Below are positions 24,278 to 33,200 of a stretch of DNA of 34,159 nucleotides, piece after piece. The notes beneath the pieces were generated by a model that was not told the origin of the DNA, did not search any database, and saw only the letters and a list, made by a program, of their open reading frames with translations. Location of the stretch: the NCBI RefSeq assembly GCF_029868625.1, contig NZ_JARWOJ010000372.1, positions 1-34,159 on the forward strand, written 5' to 3'. Source of the stretch: Nocardia neocaledoniensis. GTDB taxonomy: Bacteria > Actinomycetota > Actinomycetes > Mycobacteriales > Mycobacteriaceae. Positions within the stretch are counted from its first letter, which is position 1, and every line of letters starts with the position of its first letter. A program made the position numbers and the translations under genes.

Positions 24278-24495
24278 GGATCGCTGTGCCCGGATTGCTA
24301 CGGGCAAGTTCGTGCGTGAACGTAGGCCAGCGAGAGCGGCCGGTACGTTCCAGCGTGCCCGGAAAAAGGGCCCTGAGCTGCGCGCGACACGCCCGACCGC
24401 GGGTCAAGCGAAACACGGTCGGACGTGCGAGTGAAAGCTCGATGAACTGAAGACACGTTCCGACAGCCGCAATAACCGATAAGGAAAGCCGGTCT
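24278..24495 (+). other. Long 5' leader of the str operon
   Basis: About 210 nt separate the predicted start point from rpsL. The leader has no reading frame I would call a gene. It contains a small hairpin, GCCCG (24288-24292) with CGGGC (24301-24305), and a purine-rich stretch around 24360-24370. The Shine-Dalgarno is AAGGAAAG just before the rpsL ATG. Other str operons also have leaders where S7 or other factors may act, but I do not recognise a known element here. Confidence 0.5.
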
Positions 24496-24870
24496 ATGCC
24501 AACCATCAACCAGCTGGTCCGCAAGGGTCGCCGCGACAAGGTCTCCAAGACCAAGACCGCGGCCCTGAAGGGGAGCCCGCAGCGTCGTGGCGTGTGCACT
24601 CGCGTGTACACCACGACCCCGAAGAAGCCGAACTCCGCGCTCCGTAAGGTCGCGCGTGTTCGCCTGACCAGCGCGGTCGAGGTCACGGCTTACATCCCCG
24701 GTGAGGGCCACAACCTGCAGGAGCACTCGATGGTGCTCGTGCGTGGCGGTCGTGTGAAGGACCTCCCGGGTGTGCGCTACAAGATCATCCGTGGCTCGCT
24801 GGACACCCAGGGTGTGAAGAACCGCAAGCAGGCTCGCAGCCGCTACGGCGCCAAGAAGGAGAAGAGCTGA
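24496..24870 (+). CDS. rpsL: 30S ribosomal protein S12
   Basis: 124 residues, full-length bacterial S12 of the decoding centre. The conserved loops [18 protein letters not shown] and [14 protein letters not shown] are intact. Lys43 and Lys88, the residues changed in most streptomycin-resistant mutants, are the wild type. Codon use is strongly biased (CGT, AAG, ACC, GTC), as in highly expressed genes. First gene of the str operon; rpsG follows after a single base. Confidence 0.99.
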   Translation: MPTINQLVRKGRRDKVSKTKTAALKGSPQRRGVCTRVYTTTPKKPNSALRKVARVRLTSAVEVTAYIPGEGHNLQEHSMVLVRGGRVKDLPGVRYKIIRGSLDTQGVKNRKQARSRYGAKKEKS

Positions 24871-24871
24871 T

Positions 24872-25342
24872 ATGCCACGCAAGGGCCCCGCACCCAAGCG
24901 TCCGCTGATCAACGACCCGGTCTACGGGTCGCCGCTGGTCACTCAGCTGGTCAACAAGATCCTGCTGGACGGCAAGAAGTCCACCGCCGAGCGCATCGTC
25001 TACGGTGCCCTCGAGCAGGCGCGTGAGAAGACCGGCACCGATCCGGTCGTCACTCTCAAGCGCGCGCTGGACAACGTCAAGCCCGCCCTCGAGGTGAAGC
25101 CCCGCCGCGTCGGTGGCGCCACCTACCAGGTGCCGGTCGAGGTCCGTCCGGGCCGCGCCAACACCCTGGCGCTGCGCTGGCTGGTCAGCTACTCCCGCGC
25201 CCGTCGCGAGAAGACCATGGTCGAGCGTCTCGCCAACGAGCTCCTCGACGCCAGCAACGGCCTCGGCGCTTCGGTGAAGCGTCGCGAGGACACCCACAAG
25301 ATGGCCGAGTCGAACCGGGCCTTCGCGCACTACCGCTGGTGA
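24872..25342 (+). CDS. rpsG: 30S ribosomal protein S7
   Basis: 156 residues, complete S7, the primary 16S rRNA binding protein of the 30S head. [20 protein letters not shown] and the [25 protein letters not shown] segment are typical, and the C-terminus NRAFAHYRW is that of actinobacterial S7. It starts one base after the rpsL stop, with the ribosome site GAAGGAGAAG lying in the end of rpsL. S7 represses the operon in E. coli; whether that happens here cannot be seen. Confidence 0.99.
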   Translation: MPRKGPAPKRPLINDPVYGSPLVTQLVNKILLDGKKSTAERIVYGALEQAREKTGTDPVVTLKRALDNVKPALEVKPRRVGGATYQVPVEVRPGRANTLALRWLVSYSRARREKTMVERLANELLDASNGLGASVKRREDTHKMAESNRAFAHYRW

Positions 25343-25394
25343 TTGCCGCCCGGCCCGTCGCTAGTGTCGGCGCCGGAAGGCTTTCAGTCGGGAC

Positions 25395-25412
25395 GCGGCA
25401 CTTCGGTGCCGC
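25395..25412 (+). promoter_or_regulatory. UUCG-loop hairpin between rpsG and fusA
   Basis: GCGGCAC (25395-25401) and GTGCCGC (25406-25412) form a perfect 7-bp stem closed by TTCG, the very stable C(UUCG)G tetraloop. No U-tract follows. It may be a processing, pausing or attenuation signal that adjusts the ratio of ribosomal proteins to EF-G. Confidence 0.6.
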
Positions 25413-25431
25413 CCCCGGCGTTGACATTGTG

Positions 25432-25451
25432 ACGACCCGAACCAGGGTCGT
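25432..25451 (+). promoter_or_regulatory. Second hairpin in the fusA leader
   Basis: ACGACCC (25432-25438) pairs with GGGTCGT (25445-25451) around a 6-nt loop. TTGACA (25421-25426) lies just upstream and could be a -35 box for an internal fusA promoter, but no matching -10 is found at the right distance. The fusA Shine-Dalgarno GGGGAAG is downstream of the hairpin and stays free. Confidence 0.5.
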
Positions 25452-25492
25452 TCCCGAGAATCCCAACTAGCTAACGAGCGGGGAAGATTTCC

Positions 25493-27595
25493 GTGGCACA
25501 GGACGTGCTCACCGACCTGAACAAGGTCCGCAACATCGGCATCATGGCCCACATCGATGCGGGCAAGACCACCACCACCGAACGCATCCTCTTCTACACG
25601 GGTGTCAACTACAAGATCGGTGAGACGCACGACGGCGCGTCGACCACCGACTGGATGGAGCAGGAGCAGGAGCGTGGTATCACCATCACCTCCGCCGCCG
25701 TGACCTGCTTCTGGAACCAGAACCAGATCAACATCATCGACACCCCGGGCCACGTGGACTTCACCGTCGAGGTGGAGCGTTCGCTCCGCGTGCTCGACGG
25801 CGCCGTCGCCGTCTTCGACGGCAAGGAGGGCGTCGAGCCCCAGTCCGAGCAGGTGTGGCGTCAGGCCGACAAGTACGACGTGCCGCGCATCTGCTTCGTG
25901 AACAAGATGGACAAGCTCGGTGCGGACTTCTACTTCACCGTGCAGACCATCAAGGACCGCCTCGGCGCCAAGCCGCTGGTCATCCAGCTGCCGATCGGCG
26001 CGGAGGACACCTTCGAGGGCATCGTCGACCTGGTCGAGATGAACGCCAAGGTGTGGACCGGCGAGACCAAGCTGGGCGAGAAGTACGAGGTCCAGGAGAT
26101 CCCGGCCGACCTCAAGGACAAGGCCGAGCAGTACCGTCAGGAGCTGCTGGAGACCGTCGCCGAGTCCGACGAGGCGCTGCTGGAGAAGTTCTTCGGCGGC
26201 GAGGAGCTCTCGATCGAGGAGATCAAGGGCGCCATCCGCAAGATGACCGTGGCCTCGGAGCTCTACCCGGTGCTGTGTGGTTCGGCGTTCAAGAACAAGG
26301 GCGTGCAGCCCATGCTCGACGCCGTCGTCGACTACCTGCCGTCCCCGCTGGACGTGGAGAACGTCGAGGGCCACGTGCCCGGCAAGGAAGACGAGATCAT
26401 CACTCGTCAGCCGAGCATCGACGCGCCGTTCTCGGCGCTGGCGTTCAAGATCGCCGTGCACCCGTTCTTCGGTGAGCTCACCTACATCCGCGTGTACTCG
26501 GGTTCGGTGGCCTCCGGTGCCCAGGTCGTCAACTCGACCAAGGGCAAGAAGGAGCGTCTGGGCAAGCTGTTCCAGATGCACTCCAACAAGGAGAACCCGG
26601 TTCCCGAGGTCACCGCGGGCCACATCTACGCGGTCATCGGCCTGAAGGACACCACCACCGGTGACACCCTCTGCGATCCGCAGAACCAGGTCGTCCTCGA
26701 GTCGATGACCTTCCCGGACCCGGTCATCGAGGTCTCGATCGAGCCCAAGACCAAGTCCGACCAGGAGAAGCTCGGCACCGCGATCCAGAAGCTGGCGCGC
26801 GAGGATCCGACGTTCTCGGTCAAGCTCGACGCGGAGACCGGCCAGACCGTTATCGGCGGCATGGGCGAGCTCCACCTCGACATCCTCGTCGACCGCATGA
26901 AGCGCGAGTTCAAGGTCGAGGCGAACGTCGGCAAGCCGCAGGTGGCCTATCGCGAGACGATCACCAAGCCGGTCGAGAAGCTCGAGTTCACGCACAAGAA
27001 GCAGACGGGTGGCTCCGGCCAGTTCGCGAAGGTCATCATCGCGGTCGAGCCCTTCGTCGGCGAAGACGGTGCGCACTACGAGTTCGAGAACAAGGTCTCC
27101 GGTGGTCGCGTGCCCCGTGAGTACATCCCCTCGGTCGACGCGGGTGCCCAGGACGCCATGCAGTACGGCGTGCTCGCCGGCTACCCGCTGGTGAACATGA
27201 AGGTCATCCTGCTCGACGGCGCGTACCACGACGTCGACTCGTCGGAAATGGCCTTCAAGATCGCGGGCTCGCAGGCCCTCAAGGAAGCGGCCCGCAAGGC
27301 CGGTCCGGTGATCCTCGAGCCGCTCATGGCGGTCGAGGTCATCACGCCCGAGGATTACATGGGCGACGTGATCGGCGACCTGAACTCCCGCCGTGGCCAG
27401 ATCCAGGCCATGGAGGAACGCAGTGGTGCCCGTGTCGTCAAGGCGCTGGTTCCGCTCTCGGAGATGTTCGGCTACATCGGTGACCTGCGGTCGAAGACCC
27501 AGGGTCGCGCGAACTACTCCATGGTGTTCGACTCCTACGCTGAGGTTCCGGCCAACGTGTCCAAGGAGATCATCGCCAAGGCGACCGGCGAGTAA
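25493..27595 (+). CDS. fusA: Translation elongation factor G
   Basis: 700 residues, the housekeeping EF-G that drives ribosomal translocation with GTP. The start is GTG. G-domain motifs are AHIDAGKTT, the switch [17 protein letters not shown] and NKMDKLG. Domain IV has [16 protein letters not shown] and the tip motif [12 protein letters not shown] with the key His. Position V in DFTVEV (S. aureus V90) is wild type, so no fusidic-acid resistance change is visible there. Codon use is highly biased, like its neighbours. A close but divergent paralogue lies at 31072-33156. Confidence 0.99.
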   Translation: MAQDVLTDLNKVRNIGIMAHIDAGKTTTTERILFYTGVNYKIGETHDGASTTDWMEQEQERGITITSAAVTCFWNQNQINIIDTPGHVDFTVEVERSLRVLDGAVAVFDGKEGVEPQSEQVWRQADKYDVPRICFVNKMDKLGADFYFTVQTIKDRLGAKPLVIQLPIGAEDTFEGIVDLVEMNAKVWTGETKLGEKYEVQEIPADLKDKAEQYRQELLETVAESDEALLEKFFGGEELSIEEIKGAIRKMTVASELYPVLCGSAFKNKGVQPMLDAVVDYLPSPLDVENVEGHVPGKEDEIITRQPSIDAPFSALAFKIAVHPFFGELTYIRVYSGSVASGAQVVNSTKGKKERLGKLFQMHSNKENPVPEVTAGHIYAVIGLKDTTTGDTLCDPQNQVVLESMTFPDPVIEVSIEPKTKSDQEKLGTAIQKLAREDPTFSVKLDAETGQTVIGGMGELHLDILVDRMKREFKVEANVGKPQVAYRETITKPVEKLEFTHKKQTGGSGQFAKVIIAVEPFVGEDGAHYEFENKVSGGRVPREYIPSVDAGAQDAMQYGVLAGYPLVNMKVILLDGAYHDVDSSEMAFKIAGSQALKEAARKAGPVILEPLMAVEVITPEDYMGDVIGDLNSRRGQIQAMEERSGARVVKALVPLSEMFGYIGDLRSKTQGRANYSMVFDSYAEVPANVSKEIIAKATGE

Positions 27596-27605
27596 TTCGC
27601 TTGCG

Positions 27606-27627
27606 GGGGCCAAGTACGCTTGGCCCC
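27606..27627 (+). promoter_or_regulatory. UACG-loop hairpin between fusA and tuf
   Basis: GGGGCCAAG (27606-27614) and CTTGGCCCC (27619-27627) form a perfect 9-bp stem with a TACG (UNCG-type) tetraloop, 11 nt after the fusA stop. A 35-nt AT-richer stretch (27655-27694) follows, then AGGAGG before the tuf GTG. It could be a partial terminator or RNA-processing site. The region after it could hold a tuf promoter, but I find no convincing pair of boxes. Confidence 0.65.
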
Positions 27628-27709
27628 GGCAACCGGGCGTCAGCACGACCCCCCTTAATAACCGCACTGCTGCAAAAAAGCACGCACTAACTAGTCCAGG
27701 AGGACCACA

Positions 27710-28900
27710 GTGGCGAAGGCGAAGTTCGAGCGGACGAAGCCCCACGTCAACATCGGCACCATCGGTCACGTCGACCATGGCAAGACCACGCTGACGGCTG
27801 CTATCACCAAGGTGCTGGCCGACAAGTACCCGGACCTGAACGAGAGCTTCGCTTTCGACCAGATCGACAAGGCGCCGGAGGAGAAGGCTCGTGGTATCAC
27901 GATCAACATCTCCCACGTCGAGTACCAGACCGAGAAGCGTCACTACGCGCACGTCGACGCCCCGGGTCACGCCGACTACATCAAGAACATGATCACCGGT
28001 GCGGCCCAGATGGACGGCGCCATCCTCGTGGTCGCCGCCACCGACGGCCCGATGCCGCAGACCCGTGAGCACGTGCTGCTCGCCCGTCAGGTCGGCGTGC
28101 CCTACATCCTGGTCGCGCTGAACAAGTCGGACATGGTCGACGACGAGGAGATCCTCGAGCTCGTCGAGATGGAGGTCCGCGAGCTGCTGGCCTCGCAGGA
28201 GTTCGACGAGGACGCGCCGGTCGTGCGTGTCTCCGGTCTGAAGGCCCTCGAGGGCGATCAGAAGTGGGCCGACTCGGTCCTCGAGCTGATGGCCGCCGTC
28301 GACGAGTCGATCCCGGACCCGGTCCGTGAGACCGAGCTCCCCTTCCTGATGCCGGTCGAGGACGTCTTCACGATCACCGGTCGTGGCACCGTCGTCACCG
28401 GTCGTGTCGAGCGCGGCATCATCAACGTGAACGAGGAAGTCGAGATCGTCGGCATCCGTCCGGACAAGACCAAGACCACGGTCACCGGTATCGAGATGTT
28501 CCGCAAGCTGCTCGACCAGGGCCAGGCGGGCGACAACGTCGGTCTGCTGGTTCGTGGCATCAAGCGCGAAGATGTCGAGCGTGGCCAGGTTGTCGTGAAG
28601 CCGGGCACCACCACCCCGCACACCGAGTTCGAGGGCCAGGCGTACATCCTGTCGAAGGACGAGGGCGGCCGCCACACCCCGTTCTTCAACAACTACCGTC
28701 CGCAGTTCTACTTCCGTACGACTGACGTGACGGGCGTTGTGACCCTGCCCGAGGGCACCGAGATGGTCATGCCCGGTGACAACACCGAGATGTCCGTCAA
28801 GCTGATCCAGCCGGTCGCCATGGACGAGGGCCTGCGTTTCGCGATCCGTGAGGGTGGCCGCACCGTCGGTGCCGGTCGCGTCACCAAGATCGTCAAGTGA
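27710..28900 (+). CDS. tuf: Translation elongation factor Tu
   Basis: 396 residues, complete EF-Tu, which delivers aminoacyl-tRNA to the ribosome as a GTP complex. The motifs [17 protein letters not shown] and NKSD are present, and the domain II/III surface has [16 protein letters not shown] start with a near-perfect AGGAGG. Codon use is the most biased in the window. It is the last gene of the str operon and ends at a strong terminator. Confidence 0.99.
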   Translation: MAKAKFERTKPHVNIGTIGHVDHGKTTLTAAITKVLADKYPDLNESFAFDQIDKAPEEKARGITINISHVEYQTEKRHYAHVDAPGHADYIKNMITGAAQMDGAILVVAATDGPMPQTREHVLLARQVGVPYILVALNKSDMVDDEEILELVEMEVRELLASQEFDEDAPVVRVSGLKALEGDQKWADSVLELMAAVDESIPDPVRETELPFLMPVEDVFTITGRGTVVTGRVERGIINVNEEVEIVGIRPDKTKTTVTGIEMFRKLLDQGQAGDNVGLLVRGIKREDVERGQVVVKPGTTTPHTEFEGQAYILSKDEGGRHTPFFNNYRPQFYFRTTDVTGVVTLPEGTEMVMPGDNTEMSVKLIQPVAMDEGLRFAIREGGRTVGAGRVTKIVK

Positions 28901-28922
28901 TTCGCTGAATCTCTGACACCGT

Positions 28923-28954
28923 AACGGCGTCGCTCCTTCGGGAGCGGCGCCGTT
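28923..28954 (+). terminator. Terminator of the str operon
   Basis: A 14-bp stem (28923-28936 with 28941-28954, one G-T pair) closed by TTCG, 22 nt after the tuf stop. It is followed only by a short TTT after a GC-rich run. It is the longest stem in the window and placed exactly where the operon should stop. Confidence 0.88.
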
Positions 28955-29058
28955 CGGCGTTTCCGGGTCCGGCTGCCATGACCTCCGAAGTCATCGCGCG
29001 GCCGTCGTCGTATGGGTAGCGTTCGGCTGGTAGGTGGTCAGGACGGATCGGAGGCGGC

Positions 29059-29874
29059 GTGGGCGTTGTGCAGGGATTCGAGGTCACCGAAGGGGTGCTC
29101 ACGCACGGAATGCCGTATCTGGCGTTCGGTGCAGGGCGGCCGCTGGTGTTCCTGCGGTGGTTCACGCCCGATCACACGAACCCGAAGGGGTGGATGCGGA
29201 AGTCGGAAGTGAAGACGATGGCCCCGCTGGCCCGGCATTTCCGGGTCTACGCGGTGAATCGCGCGCCCGGGATGGCGGTGGGGACCACCATGGCCGATAT
29301 CGCGCGCGCGCACGCGGAGGCGTTGTCGGCCGAGTTCGGCGCGCCGGTGGACGTGCTCGGGATCTCCTCGGGCGGGTCGCTGGCATTGCAGCTGGCCGCG
29401 GATCATCCGGAGGTCGTGCGCAGGCTGGTCGTCGCGTCGTCGGGGTATCGGCTCGAGGACGCCGCGCGGGAATCGCAGATGAAGTACGCGACGGCGGTGG
29501 CCGACGGTCGCCGCGGACTGCACCACCTGGTGACGCAGGGCATCGAGTCACCGGTCAAGGCGCGGCTGCTCGGCGCCGTGGCCTGGCTCGCCGATCCGTT
29601 CGTGCGGCCGAAGAATCCGGCCGACACCCTCGCCTTCGTCCGCGCCGAGGATACGTTCGACCTCGACGGACGTCTCGCCGATATCACCGCCCCGACCCTG
29701 GTGGTCGGCGGCGACCACGACGAGTTCTACTCCGTCGACACCTTCCGGCACACCGCCGACGGCATCCCCGGGGCCCGCCTGGTCGTCTACCCGGACACCT
29801 CGCACCTCGGCGCGGTCAAGCACCCGCTCTTCGCGTCCGAGGTCGCCGCGTTTCTCGACGAACCGGAACCCTGA
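29059..29874 (+). CDS. Alpha/beta hydrolase
   Basis: 271 residues, GTG start at 29059 with GGAGG upstream. The catalytic triad can be read: the nucleophile in LGISSGGSLAL (GxSxGG), the acid in VVGGDHDEFY, and the histidine in PDTSHLGAVKHPLF. The cap region between has no special marks. The oxyanion part is RWFTPDHTNP, slightly unusual as the family normally has HGxP there. Substrate unknown; esterase or lactonase activity is likely. A weak -10 (TAGCGT, 29017-29022) lies upstream, so it probably has its own promoter after the str terminator. It converges with the nitroreductase-like gene. Confidence 0.85.
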   Translation: MGVVQGFEVTEGVLTHGMPYLAFGAGRPLVFLRWFTPDHTNPKGWMRKSEVKTMAPLARHFRVYAVNRAPGMAVGTTMADIARAHAEALSAEFGAPVDVLGISSGGSLALQLAADHPEVVRRLVVASSGYRLEDAARESQMKYATAVADGRRGLHHLVTQGIESPVKARLLGAVAWLADPFVRPKNPADTLAFVRAEDTFDLDGRLADITAPTLVVGGDHDEFYSVDTFRHTADGIPGARLVVYPDTSHLGAVKHPLFASEVAAFLDEPEP

Positions 29875-29879
29875 CGAGC

Positions 29880-30233
29880 TCAGGCAGGCGCGAGCAACCG
29901 GACGCGAACGGTGACGCGGCCGTCGTCGCGGTGGGTGACGGCGTGACCGGGGTGGTCGACACCGGCGATGCGCAGGGTGACCGGGCCGCCCTCGCCGAGG
30001 AAGTTGCGCCACCACTTCTTCTTGTCCGGCATGGCCACCCCGATGACGTACTCGTCGCCGCGGCGCAGATAGTTGACCGGGGTGGTGAAGGTGCGGCCCG
30101 AGCGGCGGCCGGTGTAGCTGATCTGCGCGAAGGCCTTGCCGAGCAGCTTGCCGATGATCGGCGCCTCGGCCAGCGCGACGACGCCGGCGTTGAACCCTCG
30201 CACGCCTCGGCTCAACAACGTTTCCTGACTCAA
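29880..30233 (-). CDS. Deazaflavin-dependent nitroreductase-family protein (Ddn-like)
   Basis: 117 residues from the proposed TTG start at 30233. The split-barrel fold of Ddn and its relatives is indicated by GRRSGRTFTTPVNYLRRGDEYVIGVAMPDKKKWWRNFLGEGGPVTLRI; the KxxxWxxN part is typical of F420-binding members. AGGAG stands 6 nt before the TTG, better than for the alternative GTG at 30278, which would add 15 unconserved residues. Members use F420H2 to reduce quinones or nitro compounds in mycobacteria. The protein starts with an amphipathic helix (the FNAGVVALAEAPIIGKLLGKAF region) that in Ddn touches the membrane. Confidence 0.8.
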   Translation of the reverse strand: MSQETLLSRGVRGFNAGVVALAEAPIIGKLLGKAFAQISYTGRRSGRTFTTPVNYLRRGDEYVIGVAMPDKKKWWRNFLGEGGPVTLRIAGVDHPGHAVTHRDDGRVTVRVRLLAPA

Positions 30234-30336
30234 CGGCTTCTCCTGCCTGCTGGTGAACGATGAGCACGTGCCGCCCACGGTACCGAGCGTGTCTGGGAAA
30301 GCTCTGAGACTCGTTGGTATCGGGGCGATTACGTCG

Positions 30337-30765
30337 TCAGCGGACCTTGGCTCCGTAGACGCGGTCGACGGACAGCGCCATCAGCACGCGGCGGTCGGAG
30401 ACCATGACCTCGCGGTACTCCTGCCAGTCGGGGTGCTCGCCCGCGGCCGCGCGGTAGTAGTCGACGAGGGCTTCGACTTCGGGACCGTTCGGGTCGGTAC
30501 CCGGCCCGGTGAGGGTGACGCTGCCTTCGGCGGTGGCCCAGGACCAGCCGTCGGGCGCTGTCACCTCGAGCGCGGCCCTCGGGTCGCGACGCAGGTTCAC
30601 GGTCTTGGCGCGGCCCTCGGTCATCGACACGTAGACGATCCCGGCCGCGCGGTCGTAGTACGGGGTGACGGGGGACAGCTGGGGCAGGCCGTCGGATTTG
30701 ATGGTGGCGAGGACCCCGAGCTTCGCCGTCTCGAGCAGGTCGTGTGGATCGAACGCCGCTGTCAT
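30337..30765 (-). CDS. F420-type PPOX (flavin/F420 split-barrel) oxidoreductase
   Basis: 142 residues. Split-barrel protein of the pyridoxamine-phosphate-oxidase-like F420 group, with LGVLATIKSDGLPQLSPVTPYYD, MTEGRAKTVNLRRDPRAALEV and the late HPDWQEYREVMVSDRRVLMALSVDRVYG. Such proteins use F420H2 (or flavin) to reduce cyclic or unsaturated compounds. ATG at 30765 is chosen over an upstream ATG because AGGGAG precedes it and homology begins there. It lies near the Ddn-like gene on the same strand, about 100 nt apart, so both F420-type genes may serve the same redox supply. The substrate is unknown. Confidence 0.88.
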   Translation of the reverse strand: MTAAFDPHDLLETAKLGVLATIKSDGLPQLSPVTPYYDRAAGIVYVSMTEGRAKTVNLRRDPRAALEVTAPDGWSWATAEGSVTLTGPGTDPNGPEVEALVDYYRAAAGEHPDWQEYREVMVSDRRVLMALSVDRVYGAKVR

Positions 30766-31071
30766 CGGTGCGGACTCCCTCTGTGTGCCGGACGCGCTGA
30801 TCGGGGACACGAACCGACCATCCCCTCGTCGTGACGAACCGCCACGCCCCCGAATTTATGCCCTCCGCCGGAAAACCCGTCGACAGCGCGGCTGCCGTAC
30901 GCGTAGAACTTGTCGCATGGTTACGGCACGTCCGCAGTCGCGGTTCTAGTTCGCATCGGGTCCTCGGGCGCCGGTGTGTGGCGCCGCGTGATCCGACGCC
31001 CGTGCCGTCTTCCGGAACGCCCTATCGGCGAGCGTCGCTCCATCGACGCGACCAGCTGGGGGATTCCCACC
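30766..31071. other. 306-nt divergent intergenic region before the second EF-G
   Basis: No gene is convincing here. A possible promoter for the EF-G paralogue is TTACGG (30921-30926) and TCTAGT (30945-30950), 18 nt apart, which is weak. A small hairpin GGCGCC (30967-30972) with GGCGCC (30980-30985) lies in the resulting leader of about 115 nt. A GGGGG-type Shine-Dalgarno precedes the ATG at 31072. On the other strand TAAATT (30858-30853) could be a -10 for the PPOX gene but has no good -35. Confidence 0.4.
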
Positions 31072-33156
31072 ATGACCAGACCACGCACCGACCCCGCCCG
31101 CCTGCGCAATATCGGCATCGCCGCTCACATCGACGCGGGCAAGACCACCACCACCGAACGCATCCTGTACTACACCGGTGTCACCCGCGCCCTCGGCGAG
31201 GTACACGACGGTACCGCCGCCATGGATCGGATGATCCAGGAGCGCGAACACGGCATCACGATCGCGGCGGCGGCCACGACCTGCACGTGGCGCGACCACG
31301 AGATCACCATCATCGATACACCGGGCCACGTCGACTTCACCGCCGAGGTGGAGCGCTCGTTGCGGGTGCTCGACGGCGCCGTCGCCGTGTTCGACGCCAA
31401 GGAGGGCGTCGAGCCGCAGTCTGAGCAGGTGTGGCGGCAGGCCGATCGGTACGGGGTGCCGCGGATCTGCTTCGTGAACAAGATGGACAAGCTCGGGGCG
31501 GATTTCGCGTTCACCGTGCGGACCATCGCGGAGCGACTCGGCGTGCGGCCGTTGGTGATCCAGCTGCCCATCGGCGCGGAGCGCGAGTTCGAGGGCATCG
31601 TCGACCTGGTCGAGATGAACGCCAAGGTGTGGCGGGGCGACACCGGGTACGGCGCGCGCTTCGATGTGGTGGCGATCCCGGACGACCTGCGCGTCAAGGC
31701 CGAACAGCAGCGCGAGGCGCTGGTGGCCATGGTCGCCGAAGCCGACGAGGAGCTCCAGGACCGCTACCTGCGCGGCCGGGAGATTCCCGTCGACCTGCTG
31801 AAGGCGGCCATCCGCACGATGACCGTCGACGCCAGGGCGTACCCGGTGCTGTGCGGTTCGGCGCTGGCGAACGTCGGCGTGCAACCGCTGCTCGACGCGG
31901 TCATCGACTACCTGCCCGCGCCGCTGGATGTCGTGGCCGTGCACGGCTTCTCGCCGACGGGCGAGTCGATCGCGCGCGCACCCGAGGTCGCCGAGCCGTT
32001 CGCGGCACTGGCGTTCAAGGTCGCGGCGCACCCGTTCTTCGGCAGGCTCGTGTACCTGCGGGTCTACTCGGGCCGCCTCGAACCCGGGTTGGCCGTACTG
32101 AATTCGACCAACGGACGAAAGGAGAAGGTGGGCAAGCTGTTCCAGATGCACTCGAGCACCGAGATCGGTGTGGATCGGGCGCGGGCCGGGCAGATCTGTG
32201 CCGTGATCGGGCTGAAGCAGACGCGCACCGGCGACACCCTGTGCGATCGGGACCATCCGATCGTGCTGGAGTCGATGAGCTTCCCCGATCCGGTCCTCTC
32301 GGTCTCGATCGAACCGCGGACTCGCGCCGACCAGGACAAGCTGGGCGCGGCCCTGGCTCGCCTGGCGGAGGAGGACCCGACGTTCACCGTCCGCGTCGAC
32401 GCCGAGACCGGTCAGACGGTCGTCGGCGGCATGGGCGAACTGCATCTGGAGATCCTGGTCGACCGGATGCGCAGGGAGTTCCGGGTCGAGGCCGAGATCG
32501 GCGCGCCACGGGTGGCCTATCGCGAGACCGTCACCGCCGCGGTGGATCTGGTCGAGTACACCCACCGCAAGCAGGTGGGTGGGCGCGGGCAGTTCGCGAA
32601 GGTGGCGGTCGCGCTGGCGCCGCACGTGGCCGCCGACGGCGCGCGCTACGCGTTCGAGAGCCGGGTGAGCGGCGGGCGGGTGCCGCGGGAGTACGTTCCC
32701 TCGGTCGACGCGGGCGCGCGGGACGCGCTGTGTGTCGGCCCGCTGGCCGGGTTCCCGGTCGTGGACGTGAAGGTGACACTGCTCGACGGCGCCGCCCACG
32801 TCCAGGACTCGTCGGAGCTCGCGTTCCGGCTCGCGGGCGCGGCGGCGGTACGCGCCGCTGTCGCGACGGCGAAGCCGGTGCTGCTCGAGCCGGTGATGGC
32901 CGTCAAGGTCATCACGCCGCGGGAGCATCTCGGCGAGGTGATCGGCGACCTCAATGCCCGGCACGGGCGGGTCAACGGTCTCACCGAGCGTCGCGGCGCC
33001 CAGGTCGTCCACGCGCTGGTGCCGCTGCGGGAGATGTTCGGCTACATCGGGAACCTGCGGTCCCTGACCCACGGCCGAGGCTATTTCTTCATGACGTTCG
33101 ACTCCTACGGCCCGGTCCCGCCCGCGCTCGTGGAGTCGATCATCGCGGGCGGTTGA
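31072..33156 (+). CDS. Second EF-G (divergent paralogue)
   Basis: 694 residues, all five EF-G domains present. It is plainly close to fusA over its whole length. The GTP motifs [17 protein letters not shown] and NKMDKLG are intact. Differences lie at key places: switch I reads EREHGITI instead of EQERGITI (His60 for Arg); the residue after DFT is Ala91 instead of Val (the site equivalent to S. aureus Val90, linked to fusidic-acid resistance); and the domain IV tip reads AHVQDSSE instead of YHDVDSSE, keeping the His. Codon use is ordinary (CGG, GCG), unlike the strongly biased fusA, so expression is probably low. It is not the usual, more distant FusA2 of mycobacteria. Alternatives: stress factor, antibiotic-protected spare, or recycling factor. 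Confidence 0.93.
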   Translation: MTRPRTDPARLRNIGIAAHIDAGKTTTTERILYYTGVTRALGEVHDGTAAMDRMIQEREHGITIAAAATTCTWRDHEITIIDTPGHVDFTAEVERSLRVLDGAVAVFDAKEGVEPQSEQVWRQADRYGVPRICFVNKMDKLGADFAFTVRTIAERLGVRPLVIQLPIGAEREFEGIVDLVEMNAKVWRGDTGYGARFDVVAIPDDLRVKAEQQREALVAMVAEADEELQDRYLRGREIPVDLLKAAIRTMTVDARAYPVLCGSALANVGVQPLLDAVIDYLPAPLDVVAVHGFSPTGESIARAPEVAEPFAALAFKVAAHPFFGRLVYLRVYSGRLEPGLAVLNSTNGRKEKVGKLFQMHSSTEIGVDRARAGQICAVIGLKQTRTGDTLCDRDHPIVLESMSFPDPVLSVSIEPRTRADQDKLGAALARLAEEDPTFTVRVDAETGQTVVGGMGELHLEILVDRMRREFRVEAEIGAPRVAYRETVTAAVDLVEYTHRKQVGGRGQFAKVAVALAPHVAADGARYAFESRVSGGRVPREYVPSVDAGARDALCVGPLAGFPVVDVKVTLLDGAAHVQDSSELAFRLAGAAAVRAAVATAKPVLLEPVMAVKVITPREHLGEVIGDLNARHGRVNGLTERRGAQVVHALVPLREMFGYIGNLRSLTHGRGYFFMTFDSYGPVPPALVESIIAGG

Positions 33157-33160
33157 GGCC

Positions 33161-33195
33161 ACTCCGGTGGCGTCGCACAGCGGCGCCACCGGAGT
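33161..33195. terminator. Bidirectional terminator hairpin
   Basis: ACTCCGGTGGCG (33161-33172) and CGCCACCGGAGT (33184-33195) are perfect 12-bp arms, and pairing continues inwards to 15 bp with one G-T pair and a 5-nt loop. It lies between the convergent EF-G paralogue and the indolepyruvate oxidoreductase gene. Confidence 0.82.
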
Positions 33196-33200
33196 CCGCG

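Noticed and set aside
24496..24870. Streptomycin-resistance changes in S12
   Set aside because: Lys43 and Lys88 are both wild type.
25421..25426. TTGACA as an internal fusA promoter
   Set aside because: No -10 box lies at 16-19 nt; the region downstream folds into a hairpin instead.
25361..28675. Very long open frame (over 1100 codons) antisense to fusA and tuf
   Set aside because: It mirrors the codon bias of the sense genes (GC-rich third positions suppress stops on the other strand); the translation is a repetitive Val/Leu/Asp/Gly mix with no fold or start signal.
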